Source: an uncultured Lachnospiraceae bacterium
Lineage (GTDB): Bacteria > Bacillota_A > Clostridia > Lachnospirales > Lachnospiraceae
Direction of reading: 5' to 3'
DNA length: 6,508 nt
Assembly (NCBI GenBank): GCA_900553635.1
Contig: USDU01000149.1
Location: 1-6,508, forward strand
How positions within the stretch are numbered: the stretch's first letter is position 1; every line of letters begins with the position of its first letter. Below the pieces are notes generated by a model that saw nothing but the letters and a program-made list of their open reading frames with translations, did not search any database and was not told the origin of the DNA. Positions 1-5,158 of the stretch are shown piece by piece. The translations under genes were made by a program, and so were the position numbers.

Positions 1-1152
1 GTGCAGGTAGCCCAGTATCTGGGCGCGGGACGGGAGAGTGACAGCCGGGATGTGCTCTGTCAGGCTATTCTTTTTAATGTGATTTTCGGTACGGCCTTCG
101 GGGCAGTGGTCATCGGTATCGGTCAGTTTCTGCCTGCCATTCTCGGCGCGGAGGCGGAGATTGCGCCCTATGCGCGGGCATATTTCTGTACGGTGGCATT
201 TTTTGTGCCTTTCAGTATGGCGTCGGCCATCTATTCCAGCATTTTCCGGTGCAGCGGCAATGTGGTGCTTCCGAGCATCATGAATGTGGGCATGTGCGTG
301 CTGGATGTGATTTTCAATTTCTTTCTGATTAACCCTGTCAGACAAATAGGAAATAGGACTATCTGGGGCGCGGGACTCGGCGTCCGGGGCGCGGCCATCG
401 GGACCGGTCTTGCCCAGGCATGTGTAGGCCTGACGCTGCTGGCATTTCTGCTGATTCGAAAAGGTCCATTGAAGCTTCAGGGCGGTGAAACATGGCGTTT
501 TACAAAGGTCTGCATGAAAAATACCTGGTTTCTGGCTCTCCCGGCGGCACTGGAACGCAGCACTCTGTGTCTGGCGCAGATTGTCATGACCGGCGTTGTA
601 ACCGGCATGGGGCCGGTGGCGGTGGCAGCCAACTATGTGGCGGTGCAGACGGAAGGAATCTGTTACCTTCCGGCTTACGGCGTGGCGGCGGCTGCGACGG
701 CGCTGGTGGGACAGAGCATTGGCGCTGCTCGAAAGGATATGGCGAAGCGCTTTGCCTACGGTACGACGCTGGTGGGCTTCCTGCTGGTAAGCTGTACCGG
801 CACGCTCTTGTTCTGTTTTGCTCCGATACTTACCAGACTGCTGACAGGAGAAGCAGAGGTGATTGCTCTAAGTACCCGGGCGCTTCGCATTGTGGCCTTT
901 TCCGAGCCGCTGTTTGCGGTCAGTATCGTGGTTATCGGAGCGCTCCGGGGCGCGGGAGACGGCAAGGGTCCGTTTCTCATCAATCTGTGCAGCATGTGGG
1001 GCATCCGTGTGGTGACGGTGCTCTTATTTACCAGACAGTTCGGGGTCTTAGGCGTCTGGGCGACTATGGCGGTGGAACTTATCTGCCGCGGTATCTTTTT
1101 CCTGATCCGGCTTCTGCGGGGACGCTGGATTCAGGTGGGCGCTTTAAAATAA
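1..1152 (+). CDS. MATE-family multidrug/cation antiporter, 5'-truncated by window edge
   Basis: Integral membrane transporter of the MATE (NorM/DinF-like) superfamily, which exports drugs or metabolites in exchange for Na+ or H+; the substrate cannot be read from sequence. 383 residues are visible against about 440-460 for the family. The visible part opens with VAQYLGAGRE (residues 3-12), which matches ALVGQSIGAARKD in the second half (residues 234-246); this is the two-fold pseudo-repeat of MATE proteins. In the second half about 59 residues lie between the LPAALE motif (about 180) and that element, so roughly 60 or more N-terminal residues (the first one or two helices) lie upstream of the window, and the GTG at position 1 is an internal Val codon rather than a start. 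Hydrophobic segments cover roughly 20-49, 58-80, 88-110, 128-152, 175-205, 207-240, 252-280, 295-315, 328-345 and 348-372. No terminator is visible after the stop. Family confidence is high; specific function is unknown. Confidence 0.9.
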   Translation: MQVAQYLGAGRESDSRDVLCQAILFNVIFGTAFGAVVIGIGQFLPAILGAEAEIAPYARAYFCTVAFFVPFSMASAIYSSIFRCSGNVVLPSIMNVGMCVLDVIFNFFLINPVRQIGNRTIWGAGLGVRGAAIGTGLAQACVGLTLLAFLLIRKGPLKLQGGETWRFTKVCMKNTWFLALPAALERSTLCLAQIVMTGVVTGMGPVAVAANYVAVQTEGICYLPAYGVAAAATALVGQSIGAARKDMAKRFAYGTTLVGFLLVSCTGTLLFCFAPILTRLLTGEAEVIALSTRALRIVAFSEPLFAVSIVVIGALRGAGDGKGPFLINLCSMWGIRVVTVLLFTRQFGVLGVWATMAVELICRGIFFLIRLLRGRWIQVGALK

Positions 1153-1190
1153 AATTAAGAAAATTATATGAAAATGATAGAAAGAAATCC

Positions 1191-1219
1191 TTGCATTTTC
1201 AGGATTCCTATGATAAAAT
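1191..1219 (+). promoter_or_regulatory. Sigma-A-type promoter of rplS
   Basis: A -35 box TTGCAT (1191-1196) and a -10 box TAAAAT (1214-1219) are separated by exactly 17 nt. A TG at 1211-1212 one base upstream of the -10 gives an extended -10 element. This is the best promoter match I see in the window. It would start transcription near 1226, leaving a leader of about 180 nt before rplS. The start site is inferred. Confidence 0.75.
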
Positions 1220-1225
1220 TAACCA

Positions 1226-1405
1226 CGTTGTGATAAAAAAGCAGATGGTCCGCTGCTGCAGCAGTTGGAAAGGGCATCTTTTGGCAGAATTCTATTTGAT
1301 AAGATCGAGAGAGAAGCGAGACAGATACGCGCCGGCCTCCGGTGCGGTTTCGGGTCCTTTGTACTGGCGGTAAGAACATCCAGAAAATAAGGAGGAGACA
1401 ACGAA
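1226..1405 (+). promoter_or_regulatory. Structured 5' leader of rplS, candidate L19 autoregulatory leader
   Basis: About 180 nt lie between the predicted transcription start and the rplS ATG, with no supported ORF. Visible structure: AGATG (1243-1247) pairs with CATCT (1275-1279), enclosing the 12-base palindrome CTGCTGCAGCAG (1253-1264). An 8-bp hairpin forms from 1328-1335 and 1339-1346, with one G-U pair and a CCT loop. CTGG (1364-1367) can pair with CCAG (1380-1383) just before the ribosome binding site. An L19 leader class is known in low-GC Gram-positive bacteria, in which the protein is thought to control its own mRNA. I infer, but cannot show, that this is a member, because I cannot match the consensus by eye. 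Confidence 0.45.
1390..1396 (+). promoter_or_regulatory. Ribosome binding site of rplS
   Basis: AGGAGGA lies 9 nt before the ATG at 1406, a near-perfect complement to the 16S 3' end. This fits a highly translated ribosomal protein mRNA and fixes the start codon. Confidence 0.85.
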
Positions 1406-1753
1406 ATGAACGAGATTATTAAGAACATTGAGGCTGAGCAGCTGAAGGCTGAAGTACCGGAGTTTAAGGTAGGAGATACCGTAAAGGTTTACGGTAAGAT
1501 CAAAGAGGGTAACCGTGAGCGTATTCAGGTATTCGAGGGTATCGTACTGAAGAAGCAGGGCGGCGGAGCCCGCGCTACCTTTACTGTAAGAAAGAATTCC
1601 AACGGCGTAGGCGTTGAGAAGACATGGCCGCTGCATTCCCCGAACGTAGAGAAGGTTGAGGTTGTTCGTCATGGTAAGGTAAGACGTGCGAAACTGAACT
1701 ACTTAAGAGGACGTGTAGGAAAGCGCGCAAAGGTGAAAGAGCTTGTAAAATAA
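1406..1753 (+). CDS. rplS: 50S ribosomal protein L19
   Basis: Structural protein of the large ribosomal subunit, located at the 30S-50S interface. The 115 residues equal the usual bacterial length (115 in Bacillus subtilis). Diagnostic stretches are [17 protein letters not shown] (about 34-50), [12 protein letters not shown] (about 52-63), [13 protein letters not shown] (about 67-79) and the basic C-terminal signature [17 protein letters not shown]. Codon choice is markedly restricted (many GTA/GTT, CGT, AAG and GGT) compared with its neighbours, as expected for a highly expressed gene. It has its own strong promoter, a long leader and a terminator directly behind, so it looks like a largely independent transcription unit. 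In many Firmicutes rplS follows rpsP-rimM-trmD; here the immediate upstream gene is a transporter instead. Confidence 0.98.
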   Translation: MNEIIKNIEAEQLKAEVPEFKVGDTVKVYGKIKEGNRERIQVFEGIVLKKQGGGARATFTVRKNSNGVGVEKTWPLHSPNVEKVEVVRHGKVRRAKLNYLRGRVGKRAKVKELVK

Positions 1754-1772
1754 TCACGAAGTTGTAAAGATA

Positions 1773-1803
1773 AGAGGGAGAATGAAAATTCTCCCTTTTT
1801 CTT
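1773..1803 (+). terminator. Rho-independent terminator of rplS
   Basis: GGGAGAAT (1776-1783) and ATTCTCCC (1788-1795) form a perfect 8-bp stem with a GAAA tetraloop, extendable by up to three A-U/G-U pairs, followed by TTTTTCTTT. It begins 20 bases after the rplS stop. It should end most rplS transcripts and limit read-through into lepB. Confidence 0.92.
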
Positions 1804-1884
1804 TCATGTAGCTTTGGGACACAGGAAAGGCCCTCCGGGCAGGCGGGGATTTTGCAGGGGCAGAATCCTGTTTGGAAAGGTTGT

Positions 1885-1889
1885 GGAGG
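1885..1889 (+). promoter_or_regulatory. Ribosome binding site deciding the lepB start
   Basis: GGAGG sits 7 nt before ATG 1897. An in-frame TTG at 1852 would add 15 residues (MQGQNPVWKGCGGVT) but has no comparable site at the right distance, so 1897 is preferred. Confidence 0.8.
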
Positions 1890-1896
1890 CGTAACG

Positions 1897-2475
1897 ATGC
1901 GTAGAAGAGGATTAAATTTCCGACGGAGAAAAAGAACAATCAATCTGTCCGCTCTGCAGGGAGCGACAGTCTGGATAGGAGAGATTATTCTGGCCTTTGT
2001 GGTAGGCTGTATGGTGGTCTGGTTTTTCGGTTATTCCTTAAGCAATGTGGGCGAGTCCATGGAGCCAACCCTGAAAAGCGGCGATAAGGTGTTAATTAAC
2101 CGTCTGATTTATGAAGTGAAGTCACCGTCCTACGGAGATTTGATTGTGTTTAAGCCCAACGGCAACCAGAACGCCCATTACCACATCAAGCGGGTGGTAG
2201 GAAAGCCAGGCGACACCGTCACCATCAAGAGCGGCCGCGTCTTTGTCAACGGCGAGCTGCTGAACGAGACCGTGCAGACCGAAAGGATGCAGGACGCAGG
2301 ACTGGCTGAGGAAGGCGTAAAGCTGGGAACGGACGAATATTTCGTGCTGGGCGATAACCGCAACAACAGTGAGGATAGCCGAAGCGCCAACATCGGCAAT
2401 GTAAAAAAGGAAGATATACTGGGCAGGGCCTGGTTTGTGGTGACGCCCGGGGAGCGCTTCGGGTGGTTGAAATAG
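1897..2475 (+). CDS. lepB: Type I signal peptidase, first copy
   Basis: Membrane-anchored serine protease that removes signal peptides from Sec- and Tat-exported proteins on the outer face of the membrane. The 192 residues are typical for Gram-positive SipS-like enzymes. The very basic N-terminus (MRRRGLNFRRRKR) is followed by one membrane anchor (about 25-46). Box B VGESMEPTL carries the catalytic Ser54; box C is SGDKVLINR (61-69); box D HYHIKRVVGKPGD holds the general base Lys98; box E is LGDNRNNSEDSR (151-162). All catalytic elements are intact. The start was chosen at ATG 1897 for its GGAGG site. It lies 143 bases behind rplS, across the rplS terminator, and 21 bases before rbgA. A second lepB of the same length follows rbgA. 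No clear promoter is seen in 1804-1896, so expression may depend on terminator read-through or a weak promoter I cannot recognise. Confidence 0.95.
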   Translation: MRRRGLNFRRRKRTINLSALQGATVWIGEIILAFVVGCMVVWFFGYSLSNVGESMEPTLKSGDKVLINRLIYEVKSPSYGDLIVFKPNGNQNAHYHIKRVVGKPGDTVTIKSGRVFVNGELLNETVQTERMQDAGLAEEGVKLGTDEYFVLGDNRNNSEDSRSANIGNVKKEDILGRAWFVVTPGERFGWLK

Positions 2476-2496
2476 ATAGAAAATGGAGAATGAACG

Positions 2497-3354
2497 ATGA
2501 ATATACAGTGGTATCCGGGACATATGACCAAGGCTCGGAGAATGATGCAGGAGAATATCAAGCTGGTGGATCTGGTAATCGAGCTGGTGGACGCCCGCGT
2601 GCCCCTGAGCAGCCGAAATCCTGACATCGACGATCTGGGCCGCAATAAGGCGAGACTGCTCCTGTTAAATAAGTCCGATCTGGCGGACGAGGCGGCCAAC
2701 GAGGCCTGGAGCGCTTATTTTCGGGCAAAGGGCTTCCAGGTGGTGAAGCTCAATTCCCGCAGCGGTGCAGGCTTTAAGAGTGTGAACGCGGCTGTCCAGG
2801 AAGCCTGCAAGGAGAAAATAGAGCGCGATCGAAGAAGAGGTATCCTGAACCGTCCGGTCCGCGCCATGGTGGCGGGTATCCCCAACGTGGGCAAGTCTAC
2901 CTTTATCAACAGCTTTGCGGGCAAGGCCTGCACCAAGACCGGCAATAAGCCCGGCGTCACCAAGGGCGCCCAGTGGGTGCGCCTGAATAAGCAGGTGGAA
3001 CTCTTAGACACCCCGGGTATCCTCTGGCCAAAGTTTGAGGACCAGGAGGTGGGTATCAAGCTGGCTATGATTGGTTCCATTAAAGAAGAAATTTTGAATA
3101 CAGAGGAGTTGTCTCTGGAACTTTTGAAGCTTCTGAAAAGCAGGTACAGCGGCACCATCAACGAGCGATATGACGCAGATGAGGCGCTTGGCGAGGTGGA
3201 GCTTTTGGGAGAGATCGCGAAGCGAAGGGGCTGCCTGATGAAGGGCGGAGAACCGGATCTGACCAAGGCTGCAGCTATCCTGCTGGAAGATTTCCGGAGT
3301 GGAAAGCTGGGCAAAATCACACTGGAGCTGCCGGAACAGGCGCAGGAGGACTGA
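2497..3354 (+). CDS. rbgA: Ribosome biogenesis GTPase RbgA (YlqF)
   Basis: GTPase that acts late in 50S subunit assembly in Gram-positive bacteria, promoting maturation of the 45S intermediate. 285 residues (282 in B. subtilis). It shows the circularly permuted G-motif order of the YlqF/YawG family: G4 NKSD at 58-61 comes first, a G5-like NSRSG at 86-90 next, then the P-loop G1 GIPNVGKS (127-134), G2 PGVTKG with Thr155, and G3 DTPG (171-174). The N-terminal WYPGHM contains His9, the residue proposed to replace the usual catalytic Gln in B. subtilis RbgA. The C-terminal helical domain (about 185-275) binds rRNA in the family. Start ATG 2497 has GGAG at 2485-2488. It lies between two signal peptidase genes, 21 bases after the first and 2 bases before the second, so it is probably cotranscribed and partly coupled with both. 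Confidence 0.97.
   Translation: MNIQWYPGHMTKARRMMQENIKLVDLVIELVDARVPLSSRNPDIDDLGRNKARLLLLNKSDLADEAANEAWSAYFRAKGFQVVKLNSRSGAGFKSVNAAVQEACKEKIERDRRRGILNRPVRAMVAGIPNVGKSTFINSFAGKACTKTGNKPGVTKGAQWVRLNKQVELLDTPGILWPKFEDQEVGIKLAMIGSIKEEILNTEELSLELLKLLKSRYSGTINERYDADEALGEVELLGEIAKRRGCLMKGGEPDLTKAAAILLEDFRSGKLGKITLELPEQAQED
3344..3350 (+). promoter_or_regulatory. Ribosome binding site of second lepB, inside the rbgA 3' end
   Basis: AGGAGGA lies within the last rbgA codons (Gln-Glu-Asp), and the next ATG is at 3357, 6 nt beyond it. Ribosomes ending rbgA at 3354 stop right on the next start, which suggests translational coupling. Confidence 0.75.
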
Positions 3355-3356
3355 CA

Positions 3357-3935
3357 ATGGAACAGAGAGATAACAGAGAGGATATCGAGACAGAAGAGAA
3401 GCCGAATGTTATGCGGGAGCTTCTCGGCATGCTGGTATATGTGGGCATTGTTCTGGCTATCACATTTCTGATTATTACCTTTGTAGGGCAGCGGACCCAT
3501 GTGAGCGGTGAGTCTATGGAAAATACCCTGGACGACGGCGATCAGTTGATCGTGGATAAGCTTACATATCGGTTCCACGATCCGGAGCGGTTTGACATTA
3601 TTGTGTTTCCGTTCCGCTACAAGGATAATACGTATTATATCAAACGTATCATCGGACTGCCGGGTGAGACCGTGCAGATTGCAGATGGTGAGATTTATAT
3701 CAACGGAGAGGTGCTTGAGGAATCCTATGGCCGCGAGGTCATGCAGGACGCAGGACTGGCTGCGGAGCCTATTACCCTGGGTGATGATGAGTATTTCGTG
3801 TTGGGCGATAACCGGAACTACAGCTCAGACAGCCGTGATCCCAGCGTGGCGCTGATTCACCGGAAAGAGATCATCGGACGGGCATGGCTGCGTATCTGGC
3901 CCCTGGATTCTTTCGGCATTTTGAAGCATCAGTAG
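3357..3935 (+). CDS. lepB: Type I signal peptidase, second copy with altered box B
   Basis: Second membrane-bound signal peptidase, also 192 residues. The N-terminus is acidic and hydrophilic (MEQRDNREDIETEEKPN), unlike the basic start of the first copy, and is followed by one membrane segment (about 22-43). Box B reads SGESMENTL: the catalytic Ser53 is present, but the Pro usually found three residues after it (SMxPT) is Asn56. Box C is DGDQLIVDK (60-68), box D YYIKRIIGLPGE contains the general base Lys96, and box E is LGDNRNYSSDSRD (149-161). The catalytic dyad is intact, so I expect an active enzyme, perhaps with different substrate preference (inference). The stretch MQDAGLA(E/A)E followed by DEYFVLGDNRN is almost the same in both copies, so they are paralogues. 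It starts 2 bases after rbgA and ends 10 bases before rnhB. Confidence 0.94.
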   Translation: MEQRDNREDIETEEKPNVMRELLGMLVYVGIVLAITFLIITFVGQRTHVSGESMENTLDDGDQLIVDKLTYRFHDPERFDIIVFPFRYKDNTYYIKRIIGLPGETVQIADGEIYINGEVLEESYGREVMQDAGLAAEPITLGDDEYFVLGDNRNYSSDSRDPSVALIHRKEIIGRAWLRIWPLDSFGILKHQ

Positions 3936-3945
3936 AGGCGGGATT

Positions 3946-4614
3946 ATGACAAAGACAGAGCAGCTGCGCGTGGAGCGGGAGCAGCGGAAACAGGAAAAAT
4001 TAGCGAAGGAGCGGGAGCGTCTGGAGGGCATGCGTTCCTTTGAGCATCAGTACGGGGGCTATGGAGCCGTCTGCGGCATCGACGAGGTGGGCAGAGGACC
4101 GCTGGCAGGCCCGGTGGTGGCCGGAGCTGTGATTCTGTCACCAGACTGTGAGATTCTCTATCTTAACGATTCTAAGAAGCTGTCGGAGAAAAAGCGTGAG
4201 CTTTTGTACGATGAGATTATGGAAAAGGCGGTGGCGACGGGCATCGGCGTTATCAGCCCGGCCCGTATCGACGAGATCAACATTCTGCAGGCCACCTATG
4301 AGGCCATGCGGATGGCGATTTCCAATCTGAAGGTGCAGCCGTCCGTCCTGTTAAATGACGCAGTGACGATTCCGCTGGTGGAGATTCCCCAGGTTCCCAT
4401 TATCAAGGGCGACGCCAAGAGTGTGTCCATTGCGGCGGCCAGCATCATTGCCAAGGTCACCAGGGATCATATGATGGTGGAATACGAGGAGATTTACCCG
4501 GGATACGGCTTCGCGTCCAATAAGGGATACGGATCGGCGCAGCATATCGCGGCCTTGAAGGAGTTGGGGCCGACGCCGATTCATCGCAGAACCTTTATTA
4601 AAAACTATACGTAA
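3946..4614 (+). CDS. rnhB: Ribonuclease HII
   Basis: Cytoplasmic endonuclease that cuts the RNA strand of RNA-DNA hybrids and starts removal of single ribonucleotides misincorporated into DNA. 222 residues. The core signature GIDEVGRGPLAGPVVAGAV begins at about 44 and supplies Asp46 and Glu47. The other two metal ligands align as Asp138 (LLNDAV; the family usually has DG, here DA) and Asp156 (KGDAKS), by comparison with E. coli D16, E17, D108 and D126. SIAAASIIAKVTRD (about 161-174) and the C-terminal GYG...H (about 194-200) are also typical. Residues 1-30 are a Lys/Glu/Arg/Gln-rich segment likely to be helical or coiled coil; B. subtilis RnhB likewise has an N-terminal extension ahead of the catalytic core. 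The start at ATG 3946 has GAGG at 3935-3938, overlapping the lepB stop; the next in-frame ATG (residue 29) would also leave the core intact. Confidence 0.96.
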   Translation: MTKTEQLRVEREQRKQEKLAKERERLEGMRSFEHQYGGYGAVCGIDEVGRGPLAGPVVAGAVILSPDCEILYLNDSKKLSEKKRELLYDEIMEKAVATGIGVISPARIDEINILQATYEAMRMAISNLKVQPSVLLNDAVTIPLVEIPQVPIIKGDAKSVSIAAASIIAKVTRDHMMVEYEEIYPGYGFASNKGYGSAQHIAALKELGPTPIHRRTFIKNYT

Positions 4615-4654
4615 ATAATTTAGAGGGCGTGAAAAGGATAGTGAAAACAAGTGT

Positions 4655-4679
4655 CAAGCTTGCTTGTAAGCTTGTTTTT
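4655..4679 (+). terminator. Short rho-independent terminator between rnhB and the YraN gene
   Basis: CAAGCTT (4655-4661) pairs perfectly with AAGCTTG (4668-4674) around a GCTTGT loop and is followed by TTTTT (4675-4679). A competing outer pairing, AAAACAAG (4644-4651) with CTTGTTTT (4671-4678), is also possible. The stem is short and AT-rich, so termination is probably partial, giving a polarity step before the downstream gene. Confidence 0.65.
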
Positions 4680-4705
4680 GCTATGAAAAAATTTAGGAGG
4701 CTTCT

Positions 4706-5065
4706 ATGCAAAACCGCCGTAAAATCGGCACGGAAGAGGAAGCTTTGGCCGCTGTGTTTCTGAAGGCGCAGGGCTATGAGATACTGGAACAGAATTTTCG
4801 CTGCCGTCTGGGTGAGATTGACATCATCGCCTGGGACGGCAGCGCACTTGTATTTATAGAGGTAAAATATCGGAGGAACGCGGCTTACGGGACTCCGGCA
4901 GAGGCCGTAAATCTACGGAAGCAGCAGAAGATATGTAAGGTGGCTGATTATTACCGGATGAAGCACCGCGTTTCGGACGGGCAGGCCTGTCGATTTGATG
5001 TGGTGGCGATTCAGGGGAGGAACATCCGGCTGATTCGGGATGCCTTTCCTTATTGTTTTTATTGA
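4706..5065 (+). CDS. YraN/UPF0102 family putative endonuclease-like protein
   Basis: Member of the UPF0102 (YraN) family with a restriction-endonuclease-like PD-(D/E)XK fold; its cellular role is unsettled, and nuclease activity is inferred from the fold. 119 residues, the usual size. Visible family pattern: KIGTEEEALAAVFLKAQGYEIL (6-27) with Glu11/Glu12, QNFRCRLGEIDIIAWDG (29-45) with the active-site-like Asp39 in GEID, VFIEVKYRR (49-57) with Glu52-Val-Lys54, and RFDVVAI (96-102). All three acidic/Lys positions of the motif are kept. AGGAGG (4695-4700) precedes the ATG by 5 nt. It follows rnhB, a common neighbour of this family in Firmicutes, but a terminator-like hairpin separates the two. 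No convincing promoter lies in the 26 bases after that hairpin, so it probably depends on read-through. Confidence 0.9.
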   Translation: MQNRRKIGTEEEALAAVFLKAQGYEILEQNFRCRLGEIDIIAWDGSALVFIEVKYRRNAAYGTPAEAVNLRKQQKICKVADYYRMKHRVSDGQACRFDVVAIQGRNIRLIRDAFPYCFY

Positions 5066-5083
5066 ATAAATATAATATTCAAT
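5061..5083 (+). promoter_or_regulatory. Inverted repeat around a TATAAT box, possible operator/promoter before pgeF
   Basis: ATTGAATA (5061-5068) and TATTCAAT (5076-5083) form a perfect 8-bp inverted repeat with a 7-nt spacer. A consensus TATAAT (5071-5076) lies inside it. The repeat overlaps the YraN stop codon. The sequence 17 nt upstream of TATAAT is a poor -35 match, so a promoter is uncertain. The symmetry suits a dimeric DNA-binding protein, but AT-rich DNA makes chance symmetry likelier. Confidence 0.35.
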
Positions 5084-5144
5084 CAAGAAAAGTTTAAAAG
5101 TAAAATAAATACAGTGAAGAAGGAAAGACATCGGTGGCAATGCA

Positions 5145-5150
5145 AAGGAG
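5145..5150 (+). promoter_or_regulatory. Ribosome binding site deciding the pgeF start
   Basis: AAGGAG lies 8 nt before ATG 5159. An in-frame GTG at 5114 would add 15 residues, but no comparable site precedes it, so 5159 is preferred. Confidence 0.75.
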
Positions 5151-5158
5151 AAAATCGA

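Noticed and set aside
22..957. Three copies of GGGCGCGGGA in the MATE gene (near 22, 366 and 948)
   Set aside because: In each case the DNA encodes a Gly-Ala-Gly stretch in frame (LGAGR, GAGLG, GAGDG); codon bias plus protein motif explains it, so this is not a DNA repeat element.
1253..1264. 12-base palindrome CTGCTGCAGCAG as an operator
   Set aside because: It lies about 30 bases downstream of the predicted transcription start, is short and has no matching second site; it is better treated as part of the leader RNA folding.
492..1373. 293-residue plus-strand ORF overlapping the transporter in another frame
   Set aside because: It is Gly/Arg/Ser-rich low-complexity translation, has no family resemblance, lies almost wholly inside the MATE reading frame, and has no ribosome binding site of note.
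1292..1672. Minus-strand ORF opposite the rplS leader and gene
   Set aside because: It overlaps a certain ribosomal protein gene and its leader and has no recognisable domain.
2715..3578. Long minus-strand ORF of 287 residues opposite rbgA and lepB
   Set aside because: It is the antisense of two well-identified genes, spans their boundary, and has the Ser/Pro/Leu-rich composition typical of a reverse-frame shadow.
4660..4687. Possible promoter TTGCTT-16 nt-TATGAA before the YraN gene
   Set aside because: It overlaps the terminator hairpin, and initiation would fall on the ribosome binding site itself, leaving an unworkably short leader; the box matches are weak.
5078..5106. Possible promoter TTCAAT-17 nt-TAAAAT before pgeF
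   Set aside because: The spacing is right, but the -35 match is poor and the region is so AT-rich that a -10-like hexamer is expected by chance.
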